A stretch of 64,000 bases of DNA, from positions 131,212 through 195,211 of the forward strand of contig NZ_LMUT01000007.1 of NCBI RefSeq assembly GCF_009765785.1, given 5' to 3'. How positions within the stretch are numbered: the stretch's first letter is position 1; each line of letters begins with the position of its first letter. This DNA comes from Granulicella sp. L46. GTDB taxonomy: Bacteria; Acidobacteriota; Terriglobia; Terriglobales; Acidobacteriaceae. The translations under genes and the position numbers were made by a program. The notes under the pieces were generated by a model that did no database searches, was not told the origin of the DNA, and saw only the letters and a program-made list of their open reading frames with translations. Shown here one piece after another: positions 41,929 through 49,854 of the stretch.

Positions 41929-44190
41929 TTACGCGAGCCTCTGCGCAGGCATTCCCAGCAGATCTTCAATCCGTATCGGCAGCTCGCGAACCCGCACACC
42001 AGTTGCATGATGAACCGCGTTCGCAATCGCCGCCGCAACCCCCGCCAGCCCAATCTCCCCAACACCCCGCGCCCCCAGTGCATTAATCACCAGGTCGGGA
42101 TGATCCAGGAACGTGACATCAATGTTCGGCGCGTCAGCATTGGTCGTCAGAATATAGTCCGCCAAATTATTGTTGATCGGCACACCGAACCGCGCATCAT
42201 AACGAGTCGCCTCAAACAACGCCATCCCGACCCCCATCACCACCGCGCCCTCAATCTGATTCCGCGCCGGCTTCGGATTCAGAATCCGCCCCCCATCGAT
42301 CACCGTCACCACCCGCGCGACCCGCAGCCGCGCCGTCTCCGGCTCCCACGTCACCTCCACAAATTGTGCACCAAACGAATGTTGTGAGTGCTTACGACCC
42401 GGCGCCCCAAAACTCCCAGCGCCCTTCCCGTTGCCCGTCGCGCTCCGCACGCTAGCCTTCGTCAAGATGTCGCCGAACGGAATCGCCGTCTTCGTATCTC
42501 CGTCTTTCAGCCGCACTTTTCCATCACCGAACTCCAGATCCTTCGGCTCCTTATCAACGAACGCAGCATTCGGCCCCGCCGTAGCAATCGCAAACAACTT
42601 CCCAATCGCATTGTTTGCCGCGTCAAGCACCGCAGGAATCACGCTGGCCGTCGCCCACGACCCGCCCGAGATCGGCCCCAGCGGCAAATTCGTATCTCCA
42701 AGCACCACCTCGATGCGATCGTTCGGCAGCCCCATCCGCTCGGCCACCACGTTCGACAGCACCGTGTACATGCCCGTCCCAATATCCTGCGTAGCGCACG
42801 ACACCCGAGCCGTCCCATTCGACAGCAGCTCCACCATTGCATGCGACTCGCAACTCTCCGCAATCCACGAGCACCCCGCAACGCCCCACCCCAGCGTCAA
42901 TCCACTCTGCTCGCCCGTGCCTTTCATCGACCCCACTGCCGGCGTATACCTCGACCACCCAAACTTCTCCGCCCCCACATGCAGACACTCCACAAAGTGT
43001 CGCGAAGAGAAGGGAAGCTTCTTATCCTCATCGATTGCCGGCTCGTTCAGCAGCCGCAGCTGGATCGGATCCATCTTCAGCGCAATCGCCAGTTCGTCCA
43101 TCGCGGATTCCGTAGCAAACAATCCCGGCACCGCACCCGGCCCGCGCATCGACGTAGGTGTCCCCACATTCCTCCGCACAATCGCCGACGTAGCCCGAAG
43201 ATTCGGCACACTGTAGCTATACCCCGTCGCCTCGCTGCACCCCTCCGAATAATCATCCAGCATCGACGTATGATTCAACGAGTCGTGCATCAGCGCCACC
43301 AGCTTGCCATCCGGCGTAGCTCCCAGCCGCACCCGCTGCTGCGTCCGTGGCCGATGCCCCACGTTCTGGAACATCATGTCGCGACTCACCACCAGCTTTA
43401 CCGGCCTCCCCAAATTGCGCGAAGCCTGCGCCGCGATCATAGCGTGCGGCCAGGGCCATAACTTGCCCCCAAATCCCGACCCCAAAAATCGCGAGATCAC
43501 CCGCACATTCTGTATCGGTACGCCCAGCATCTGCGCCAGCACATCCTGCGAGTTGCACACCGCCTGCGTCGTCTCATACAGCGTAAAATTCTGCCCATCG
43601 AAGTCCGCCACCGAAGCATGCAATTCAATCGGATTGTGCGTCTCTGTAGGCGTCCCGTAAGTCTCATCAATCTTGACGGGCGCCGTCTTGAACGCCGCAT
43701 CCGGATCCCCACGCTTCGAATCTTCGTTCGGCTTCTCAACCGCCTCGGCCTCGGTAAACTTCGTCGACACATTGATCGGCGCCGCCTCATACGTCGCCAC
43801 CACTGCATTCGCAGCCGCCGTCGCTTGCTCAAACGTCAACGCGACCGCCACCGCCACATACTGCCCGTAGTACCGAACGACGTTGTCTTCAAACGGCGGC
43901 CGCTTCTCATCCAGAATCCCATTGAACCCCGACGGCGGACCCGCGCGAAAGATCTTCCCAATATTGCCGTTGTGATACACCGCCTTCACGCCCGGCATCG
44001 CCGCAGCCCGGCTCACATCCAGCTTCGTGATCTTCCCGCTCGCAATCGTCGCGCACACCGGAACCGCATACAGCATGCCCGCCAGGTTGTAGTCAGACGA
44101 ATACATCGCCGCGCCGCTAACCTTCAGCGGCCCATCGACGCGCGGCAGCGAACCATTGGTGCGGGGCGGAACAGTAGATTGCGTTGCCAT
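41929..44190 (-). CDS. paoC: aldehyde oxidoreductase molybdenum-binding subunit (PaoC-like)
   Basis: The 753-residue large subunit belongs to the xanthine oxidase family. It has the N-terminal substrate-channel domain GSLPRVDGPLKVSGAAMYSSDY, the cofactor-binding segments FLGSGFGGKLW and TSMRGPGAVPG, a CATQDIGTGMYT loop, and the C-terminal catalytic Glu in GARGVGEIGLAG. ATG 44190 follows GGAG; a TTG lies one codon upstream. Its length is typical. With the two genes upstream it forms an aldehyde oxidoreductase that detoxifies aldehydes in the periplasm. No PaoD/XdhC maturation gene lies in the window. Confidence 0.88.
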   Translation of the reverse strand: MATQSTVPPRTNGSLPRVDGPLKVSGAAMYSSDYNLAGMLYAVPVCATIASGKITKLDVSRAAAMPGVKAVYHNGNIGKIFRAGPPSGFNGILDEKRPPFEDNVVRYYGQYVAVAVALTFEQATAAANAVVATYEAAPINVSTKFTEAEAVEKPNEDSKRGDPDAAFKTAPVKIDETYGTPTETHNPIELHASVADFDGQNFTLYETTQAVCNSQDVLAQMLGVPIQNVRVISRFLGSGFGGKLWPWPHAMIAAQASRNLGRPVKLVVSRDMMFQNVGHRPRTQQRVRLGATPDGKLVALMHDSLNHTSMLDDYSEGCSEATGYSYSVPNLRATSAIVRRNVGTPTSMRGPGAVPGLFATESAMDELAIALKMDPIQLRLLNEPAIDEDKKLPFSSRHFVECLHVGAEKFGWSRYTPAVGSMKGTGEQSGLTLGWGVAGCSWIAESCESHAMVELLSNGTARVSCATQDIGTGMYTVLSNVVAERMGLPNDRIEVVLGDTNLPLGPISGGSWATASVIPAVLDAANNAIGKLFAIATAGPNAAFVDKEPKDLEFGDGKVRLKDGDTKTAIPFGDILTKASVRSATGNGKGAGSFGAPGRKHSQHSFGAQFVEVTWEPETARLRVARVVTVIDGGRILNPKPARNQIEGAVVMGVGMALFEATRYDARFGVPINNNLADYILTTNADAPNIDVTFLDHPDLVINALGARGVGEIGLAGVAAAIANAVHHATGVRVRELPIRIEDLLGMPAQRLA

Positions 44191-44200
44191 CAAAATCTCC

Positions 44201-45184
44201 TTACGCGCTTTGTGTCGCGAGTGTCAGTGCATGCGCAATGCAGCGCTTCGTCAGTTCCACTTTGAATCCATTCTCCGTCTGCGGTCGCGCATCCCGCACC
44301 GCCGCCGCCCCTGCCCGATGAAATACAGCCATCTCCGCAGGTTGATGCAGCAGCGCCGCCTCGGCCTCATGCGACCTCCAAGGCTTCGTTCCCACCCCAC
44401 CCATCGCCACTCGTATGTAAGAGATCTTTCCTCCCGAAATCTCCGCAACAACCGCAGCCGACGAAAGCGCAAACTCATACGACGCCCGATCCCGCAGTTT
44501 CAAATAAACCTGCTTCGACCCCTTCCGCGCCGCCGGCAGTGTCACATGCGTAATCAACTCGCCCGGCGCCACCACCGTCTCCAAATGCGGCGTCGTCCCC
44601 GGCAACAAAAAGAAGTCCCCGATCGCCACGTCGCGCGATCCCTTCGCCCCCTGAATCGTAACCACCGCCTCCAGCGCAGTCAGCGCCACATTCATGTCCG
44701 ATGGATTCGTAGCAATACAATCCTTGCTCGTTCCCAGAATCGCCAGCGACCGATTATCCCCCTCAATCGCCGAGCACCCCGAACCCGGCACGCGCTTATT
44801 ACAAGCCATCGCCGTATTCCGAAAATACATACACCGAGTCCGCTGCAACAAATTCCCGCCAGTAGTCGCCATATTTCGCAACTGCGCCGAAGCCCCAGCC
44901 AGCAGCGCCTGCGACAGCACCGAGTACTCCGCCTGCACCACCGCATGATGCGCCATATCCGAATTTCGCACCAGCGCTCCCACCCGCAGTCTCCCATCGG
45001 GCAGTCGCTCAATCGTGTCCAGCCCAATGTGATTGATATCCACCAACCGCGTCGGCCGCTCAACATCGAGCTTCATCAGATCGAGCAGCGTCGTTCCGCC
45101 CGCAACGAATTTCGCATCCCTCTGCGCGACAGCATTCGTCGCCTGCGCAGCGTCGTTAGCACGGGAATAAGTAAAGGCTTCCAT
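44201..45184 (-). CDS. paoB: aldehyde oxidoreductase FAD-binding subunit (PaoB-like)
   Basis: The 327-residue protein starts MEAFTYSRANDAAQA, with FVAGGTTLLDLMK and TTGGNLLQRTRCMYFRNTAMACNKRVPGSGCSAIEG. The FAD loops and the four spaced cysteines, continuing to GTSKDCIATNPSD, match PaoB, which binds an extra [4Fe-4S] cluster that most FAD subunits of this family lack. GGGAG precedes the ATG. It lies 24 bases after paoA and 10 bases before paoC, so the three form one operon in the order A-B-C. Confidence 0.88.
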   Translation of the reverse strand: MEAFTYSRANDAAQATNAVAQRDAKFVAGGTTLLDLMKLDVERPTRLVDINHIGLDTIERLPDGRLRVGALVRNSDMAHHAVVQAEYSVLSQALLAGASAQLRNMATTGGNLLQRTRCMYFRNTAMACNKRVPGSGCSAIEGDNRSLAILGTSKDCIATNPSDMNVALTALEAVVTIQGAKGSRDVAIGDFFLLPGTTPHLETVVAPGELITHVTLPAARKGSKQVYLKLRDRASYEFALSSAAVVAEISGGKISYIRVAMGGVGTKPWRSHEAEAALLHQPAEMAVFHRAGAAAVRDARPQTENGFKVELTKRCIAHALTLATQSA

Positions 45185-45208
45185 GCATCTCCCTCTTTAT
45201 CTGCGCAG

Positions 45209-45856
45209 TTAAGCGCGCTGCCGAACCTGCTGAATCGCCGCAACGATATTGGGATACGCGCCGCAGCGGCAAATATTCCCGCTCATCAATTCCTTCACAT
45301 CGGCATCCTTCGGCCCGCACGGTTCTTTCAGCAACGCCACCGCGGACATGATCTGCCCCGACGTGCAATACCCGCACTGATAGCCGTCATGCTCCACAAA
45401 CGCAGCCTGCATCGGATGAAGATTCTCCGGCCCACCGAGCCCCTCAATCGTCGTAATCGCATCGCCCTCATGCATCACCGCCAGCGTCAGGCACGAGTTG
45501 ATTCGCCGCCCGTTCACATGCACCGTGCACGCCCCGCATTGCCCGTGATCGCAACCCTTCTTCGTCCCCGTCAGCGAAATCGTCTCACGCAACCCATCCA
45601 ACAGCGTCGTACGAGAATCCACCTCGATCGCATGCGTCTTCCCATTCACATTCAATGTGATGGCAATCGCATTCTCTACCTTCTCCCCTGGACCAGCCGG
45701 CTTCGCAACCGGCTCCATCGTCTGCGCTGCTCGAGCCACCAGCGGAGCAGTCGTCACCGCAACTCCCGCAGCACCCACCTGCGAAAGAAACGAGCGCCGC
45801 GTTACATTCCCCACCCGCGGAGCCAACTCTTCCTTCTCTTCATCCTTCACCGCCAT
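45209..45856 (-). CDS. paoA: aldehyde oxidoreductase [2Fe-2S] subunit with Tat signal (PaoA-like)
   Basis: The 215-residue protein starts at ATG 45856, eight bases after GGGAG; ATG 45862 is too close to it. The N-terminal Tat signal is TRRSFLSQVGAAGVAVTTAP. The plant-type ferredoxin domain has CDHGQCGACTVHVNGRRINSC, and the helical domain has CGYC and CRCG, giving the eight cysteines for two [2Fe-2S] clusters. The signal peptide sends the folded ABC complex to the periplasm, as in E. coli PaoABC. Confidence 0.9.
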   Translation of the reverse strand: MAVKDEEKEELAPRVGNVTRRSFLSQVGAAGVAVTTAPLVARAAQTMEPVAKPAGPGEKVENAIAITLNVNGKTHAIEVDSRTTLLDGLRETISLTGTKKGCDHGQCGACTVHVNGRRINSCLTLAVMHEGDAITTIEGLGGPENLHPMQAAFVEHDGYQCGYCTSGQIMSAVALLKEPCGPKDADVKELMSGNICRCGAYPNIVAAIQQVRQRA

Positions 45857-45951
45857 ATGCATCTCCCTCGAGCGCCTGATCGCTTGGATGCATTCTAAGC
45901 GATCAGCGATCCGAAGGTCACCCTACCGCTGATTCTGCCAACTGCCCGGTG

Positions 45952-47634
45952 TCACCCTTCGCCCACCACCTCAAACGGCCGCATCATGTCATTCGACTCA
46001 TGCTCAAGAATATGGCAGTGATACAGATACTTCCCCGTATACCCCTCAAACTTCGTAATAATCCGCGTAATCATTCCCGGCGGGCACTGCACGGTATCCT
46101 TCCACCCCATCTCATTCAACTCCGGCTTCACCGCCGCCGCCAGGTACCGCAACCCCTTCGCATTTCGATACGCAAACACATCAAACGTTCGCCGATCCAA
46201 CACCTGAAACCTCACCAAATGTAAATGAATCGGATGCGTGTCCTCGGTCAGATTGACGAACTCCCAAACCTCCGTAGAATTCAGTCGCGGCAACTCCGTC
46301 ACCGGCTCCATCCAACGCTTGCGATTCAACACCATCAGCATCGAATCGCCGCGCCCATTCAGCGCCTCATCCAGCGTAATCGTCCGTGTAACCGTAGCCG
46401 CAGCCACATCGGTCCTCACCACCGGCTTGAACGTCGCAGGAAACTTCTCCGGCAGCAGGGAACTAGCTTCTCCACCGCCATCCTTAGCCCTCGCCGTCCG
46501 CGCAGAACCCACACGGAACTGCAGAATCTCCAGCCCACCATTCTTCAAGTGAACCTGCTGCCCCGCCGCCTCCGAGAAATCAATCAGCAAATCCGCCCGT
46601 TCCGCCGGCGCCAAATTCAAATACCCCAGCTTCACCGGAGCCGAAAGCAATCCCTGGTCCGACCCAACCTGCCAAAACGCCTGCCCCTTCTCCATCGACA
46701 GCGCAAAAAATCGGCTATTCGCCCCATTCAGCACTCGAAACCGATACAGCCGCGGCTCGACCTCAACATAAGGCCGAATCTTCCCATTGATCAAAATCGC
46801 ATCGCCATCAAACTCCGGAACCCACGGATGCTCAGGGTCTCCCGACGTCGGATAGTAAAGCTGTCCATCCACGCTGAAGTTGCGGTCATACAGCACCAGC
46901 GGAATCTCATGCCGTCCACTCGGCAGTCCCAGCGAGTCCTCGCGCTCATCCCGCAGCAACATCATCCCCTGCAACCCGGCATAGATATTCAGCCGATTCA
47001 GCCCCATCGCATGATCGTGATACCAAAGCGTCGCCGACTCCTGCTCCAGCGGATAGTGGCACGTCCTGCTGTGCCCCGGAGTAAACCAGTCATCCGGATA
47101 GCCATCATCCTTCGTCGGCACCCGCGCCCCATGCAGATGCGCCACCGCTCTCACCTCCGGCAGATCGCGCCCACACCCATGCAGCGAATAATCCACCGGA
47201 AGAAAATGTTTCAGCGGCAGGGAATTGACCCACTCCACGCGCATCGCGCGCCCGCTCCGCCCCTCAATCAGGGGTCCCACCGGCGTACTCCCATAGCTCC
47301 ACATCCGCGTCGGCGCAACATCCCGATGCACCTTCGCATGGATCTCCCGCATCACCACGCGCTGCGGATGCGGTCCCACCGGCGTCACCCGCTCCGGCAT
47401 CGGCAGCGCATCCACAAACGGCGTCAGCCCCAGCGAATGCAGCATGATCCGCGGCGGTTCGTCCGCGTGCACCACCGGCCCCGCCGGCATGGCCATCCCC
47501 TGCATCATCTGCGCCGCCAACCCGCGCCGCGCACCCCAAGCCAGACCCACGGCCGACACCTGCTGAAGAAAACGACGACGGCTGCGAGACAAGCGATCAG
47601 ATCTCCGTGAACTCAAGTGCAAAAGAAGAAGCAC
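45952..47634 (-). CDS. Tat-exported multicopper oxidase (laccase/CotA-like)
   Basis: The ~560-residue protein has a Tat signal (SRSRRRFLQQVSAVGLAWG) and four copper-binding motifs: AHLHGARV, LWYHDHAMG, HPIHLHLVRF and YHCHILEHESNDMM. This order and the axial Met in the last motif match bilirubin-oxidase/CotA-like laccases. It oxidises phenols or metals with O2 in the periplasm. The start is uncertain. GTG 47634 lies inside a terminator-like hairpin at 47629-47661, and TTG codons at 47622, 47616 and 47592 are alternatives; the last would place the start just before the RR motif. Confidence 0.87.
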   Translation of the reverse strand: MLLLLHLSSRRSDRLSRSRRRFLQQVSAVGLAWGARRGLAAQMMQGMAMPAGPVVHADEPPRIMLHSLGLTPFVDALPMPERVTPVGPHPQRVVMREIHAKVHRDVAPTRMWSYGSTPVGPLIEGRSGRAMRVEWVNSLPLKHFLPVDYSLHGCGRDLPEVRAVAHLHGARVPTKDDGYPDDWFTPGHSRTCHYPLEQESATLWYHDHAMGLNRLNIYAGLQGMMLLRDEREDSLGLPSGRHEIPLVLYDRNFSVDGQLYYPTSGDPEHPWVPEFDGDAILINGKIRPYVEVEPRLYRFRVLNGANSRFFALSMEKGQAFWQVGSDQGLLSAPVKLGYLNLAPAERADLLIDFSEAAGQQVHLKNGGLEILQFRVGSARTARAKDGGGEASSLLPEKFPATFKPVVRTDVAAATVTRTITLDEALNGRGDSMLMVLNRKRWMEPVTELPRLNSTEVWEFVNLTEDTHPIHLHLVRFQVLDRRTFDVFAYRNAKGLRYLAAAVKPELNEMGWKDTVQCPPGMITRIITKFEGYTGKYLYHCHILEHESNDMMRPFEVVGEG

Positions 47635-47661
47635 GCACCCATGTGTGAGGAGTGCGTGCTT
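47629..47661 (-). terminator. intrinsic terminator downstream of the phosphoesterase gene
   Basis: Perfect 10-bp arms, AAGCACGCAC and GTGCGTGCTT, enclose a 13-base loop. Read on the minus strand the hairpin is followed by TTCTTCTTTT, as expected for a terminator of the phosphoesterase gene that ends at 47703. The GTG start of the oxidase lies in its downstream arm. Confidence 0.65.
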
Positions 47662-47702
47662 TCCAAGTTAGACAGACTGTGTGAATAATCCGTGAATGCC
47701 GC

Positions 47703-49406
47703 CTAGTTGCCGCTCGTCACTTTGCCGCTCGTCGGATCCAGGACCACAACATTCGGATTTGGAACCACATTGTTGGTGAAGTTAAACATGTTATCGAGCG
47801 TGCCAGCCGCGGAATCGAACGACCCCGTCCCAATCCTCTGGCTGCTCAGGAACGTGTCCTCAATGAACCGAATCACCGAAGCCTGGTCCGTCACCGTGTT
47901 GTCGATATAGTTCTTGTTCGCCCACGGCGAGATAACCAGCAGCGGCAGCCGCGGTCCATGGCCGCAACGACCCTGCACCGGCATACCATTCGAGTTCGGT
48001 CCCGGTAGGGCCGACGCCGCAGCACCCGCGCTGATGCAAACGCCCGTTCCGTTCAGCGAATCCGCCGCCGTAGCCGAGCCATTCACAAAATCAGTCAAGT
48101 GGTCATACCAGCCATCGGAATCGTCATAGGCAATAATGATGGCCGTGCTCGACCAGAAGCTCGACTGCTCAATCGCATTGATCGTGTTCACCACGAACGT
48201 CTGCTCATCCAGTGGATCAGAGTAACCCGCATGCGCATCCTGGAATCCCGGAGCCTTGATAAAGCTCACTGCCGGCAGATTGCCCGCCGCCAACGCTGCC
48301 GTGAAATCCTGCGAGTCATACTGATGGTTCGCCGTGCTCGCGCCCGTGTCCGCTGCCGTGCCAATCGCCGCCGTCGATACCGGCCGGATGTGCGTCGGAT
48401 TCGCCGTGCTCGGGTAATACTGGAACGGCTGGTGGTGCGGAATGTAATCGGCCTTCAACGGGTGTCCCGGGATGTTCACCGCAGCCGTCGTGCGCGCGCA
48501 GCCGGTCGTCCCATTACCGTTGATGACGCCCAGGTTGAAGCCTCCCGAAAAGAATCCCCAGCTAACCCCCGCCGCATTCAGCAGGTCGCCGATATTCTTC
48601 CCGCCCATGCTCACATTCGCGCTCGCAGACGAGCACACATCATTCGCCGGATCTTCATCCCCAATCAGCGTGTATCCACCCTGCCCGTCAGCAACCACGC
48701 CCGACGCCGCGCCCGCCGTATACGTCGCAACCCCGTTCGTCTGCCCCGCCACAAGATTCAGCGCGCCCTGCGTCGATGCACCAAACGTGCTACCGAACGA
48801 GTGGTCGTTCAGCGCATAATGCTGCGCATAATTCCACATCGCCGTCACCGTGTTGCCGTCGTAGTAGCCCATCGTCAGGCCGGTGGTATTCGCAATTGAT
48901 GGCGCACCCGTAACTTGGGCTAGTGTTGGGGCCGAAGCGCTGTTGTCCGCCACACCCACCGACAGCGGAAACTGGTCCATCTTCCCGCTATCGAACGCCA
49001 TCTGCTCCGGTCCGTAATTATGGTCCTGGTCATTCGTGCCCGCTTGGCTCGGGTCCAGCCGGAACGGATTCGTCGCACCCGCAGCATTCACAATGTTCAG
49101 GTTAGGGTTCGCCGTCAACAAGCCCGGGCTGGTTACATAATTCGCGATGTTCGTTGGTGTCCCGGTCGCTGCCGTGAACTTCGACGAATTCGTCGTAAGG
49201 TTCGCCGCGTTGGGATACGTCCCAAAGTAATGGTCAAACGAGATGTTCTCGTTGAAAATCACCACCACATGCTTGATAACCTGTGCACTGGTCACTGGCG
49301 TAACCACCGGCGGATAAATCACGGTGGCTGGTGCAGGCGAATAGCCGGTGCAACCAGTGAGTACCATAAGTGCAATTAACGAAAGTGCGGAAACCTGACG
49401 AATCAT
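47703..49406 (-). CDS. lipoprotein phosphoesterase (phospholipase C / acid phosphatase family)
   Basis: The 567-residue protein has a lipoprotein signal, MIRQVSALSLIALMVLTGC. It belongs to the phosphoesterase family that includes phospholipase C and AcpA. It shows KHVVVIFNENISFDHYFGTYPN (metal-ligand Asn-Glu), TNDQDHNYG, AGYSDPLDEQTFVVNTINAIEQ, IIIAYDDSDGWYDH and GHGPRLPLLVISPWA. It would be anchored on the cell envelope and hydrolyse phospholipids or phosphate esters. The 3' end is followed by the terminator at 47629-47661. Confidence 0.88.
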   Translation of the reverse strand: MIRQVSALSLIALMVLTGCTGYSPAPATVIYPPVVTPVTSAQVIKHVVVIFNENISFDHYFGTYPNAANLTTNSSKFTAATGTPTNIANYVTSPGLLTANPNLNIVNAAGATNPFRLDPSQAGTNDQDHNYGPEQMAFDSGKMDQFPLSVGVADNSASAPTLAQVTGAPSIANTTGLTMGYYDGNTVTAMWNYAQHYALNDHSFGSTFGASTQGALNLVAGQTNGVATYTAGAASGVVADGQGGYTLIGDEDPANDVCSSASANVSMGGKNIGDLLNAAGVSWGFFSGGFNLGVINGNGTTGCARTTAAVNIPGHPLKADYIPHHQPFQYYPSTANPTHIRPVSTAAIGTAADTGASTANHQYDSQDFTAALAAGNLPAVSFIKAPGFQDAHAGYSDPLDEQTFVVNTINAIEQSSFWSSTAIIIAYDDSDGWYDHLTDFVNGSATAADSLNGTGVCISAGAAASALPGPNSNGMPVQGRCGHGPRLPLLVISPWANKNYIDNTVTDQASVIRFIEDTFLSSQRIGTGSFDSAAGTLDNMFNFTNNVVPNPNVVVLDPTSGKVTSGN

Positions 49407-49599
49407 TCTGCGCGCCTCAATCCAAATGGTGTTTTAAGAACACCTCCACAGATACAGCGCGAATGTGAATGTAGCTTTAATGCCGCGTGAATCTAGTGAT
49501 TCCATTCACCAATCATGTGGACAACCTGCTAACCCGCAAGCCCCCTCCGCGTCGCCCCGTCTGCCTTATTCCAGCTTCCTGTTTCCTGCGCCCCGTTTC
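49407..49599. other. upstream intergenic region, no gene
   Basis: This stretch precedes the phosphoesterase start on the minus strand and should hold its promoter. It is AT-richer near 49407-49520. I see no clear -35/-10 pair and no coding potential. Confidence 0.4.
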
Positions 49600-49805
49600 G
49601 AAGGGGCACGACTTTAGGCGTGCCAAATAGGCCAACATTCGATGGGGCACGATTTTAGCTGTGCCGGACAGGCCAACATTCGAAGGGGCACGACCTTAGT
49701 TGTGCCGGATGGGCCAACATTCGAAGGGGCACGACTTTAGTTGTGCCGGATGGGCCAACATTCGAAGGGGCACGACTTTAGTCGTGCCAATTAGACCAAA
49801 ATTGA
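49600..49805. repeat. five tandem 41-bp units with internal hairpin
   Basis: Units recur every 41 bases (GGCCAACATTCG at 49630, 49671, 49712 and 49753; a decayed copy at 49794). Each contains GGGGCACGA-CTTTAG-TCGTGCC or a variant, which can fold into a hairpin. The core resembles repeats common between acidobacterial genes. The array lies between the S1 gene end and the phosphoesterase promoter and is not coding. Confidence 0.85.
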
Positions 49806-49854
49806 TGAGGGGCTTCAGCCCCTGGGGTCAAGCTCTGATTTCTACGGATTCTGT

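Noticed and set aside
44156-45898. 580-codon plus-strand frame opposite paoB/paoA
   Set aside because: Product is almost only Arg, His, Pro, Leu and Ser; an antisense effect of G-rich codons in the real genes.
46225-47610. 461-codon plus-strand frame opposite the multicopper oxidase
   Set aside because: Arg/His/Pro-rich antisense frame without domain; the oxidase has all four copper motifs.
49600-49805. CRISPR array
   Set aside because: Units are contiguous 41-bp repeats without unique spacers, and there are no cas genes.
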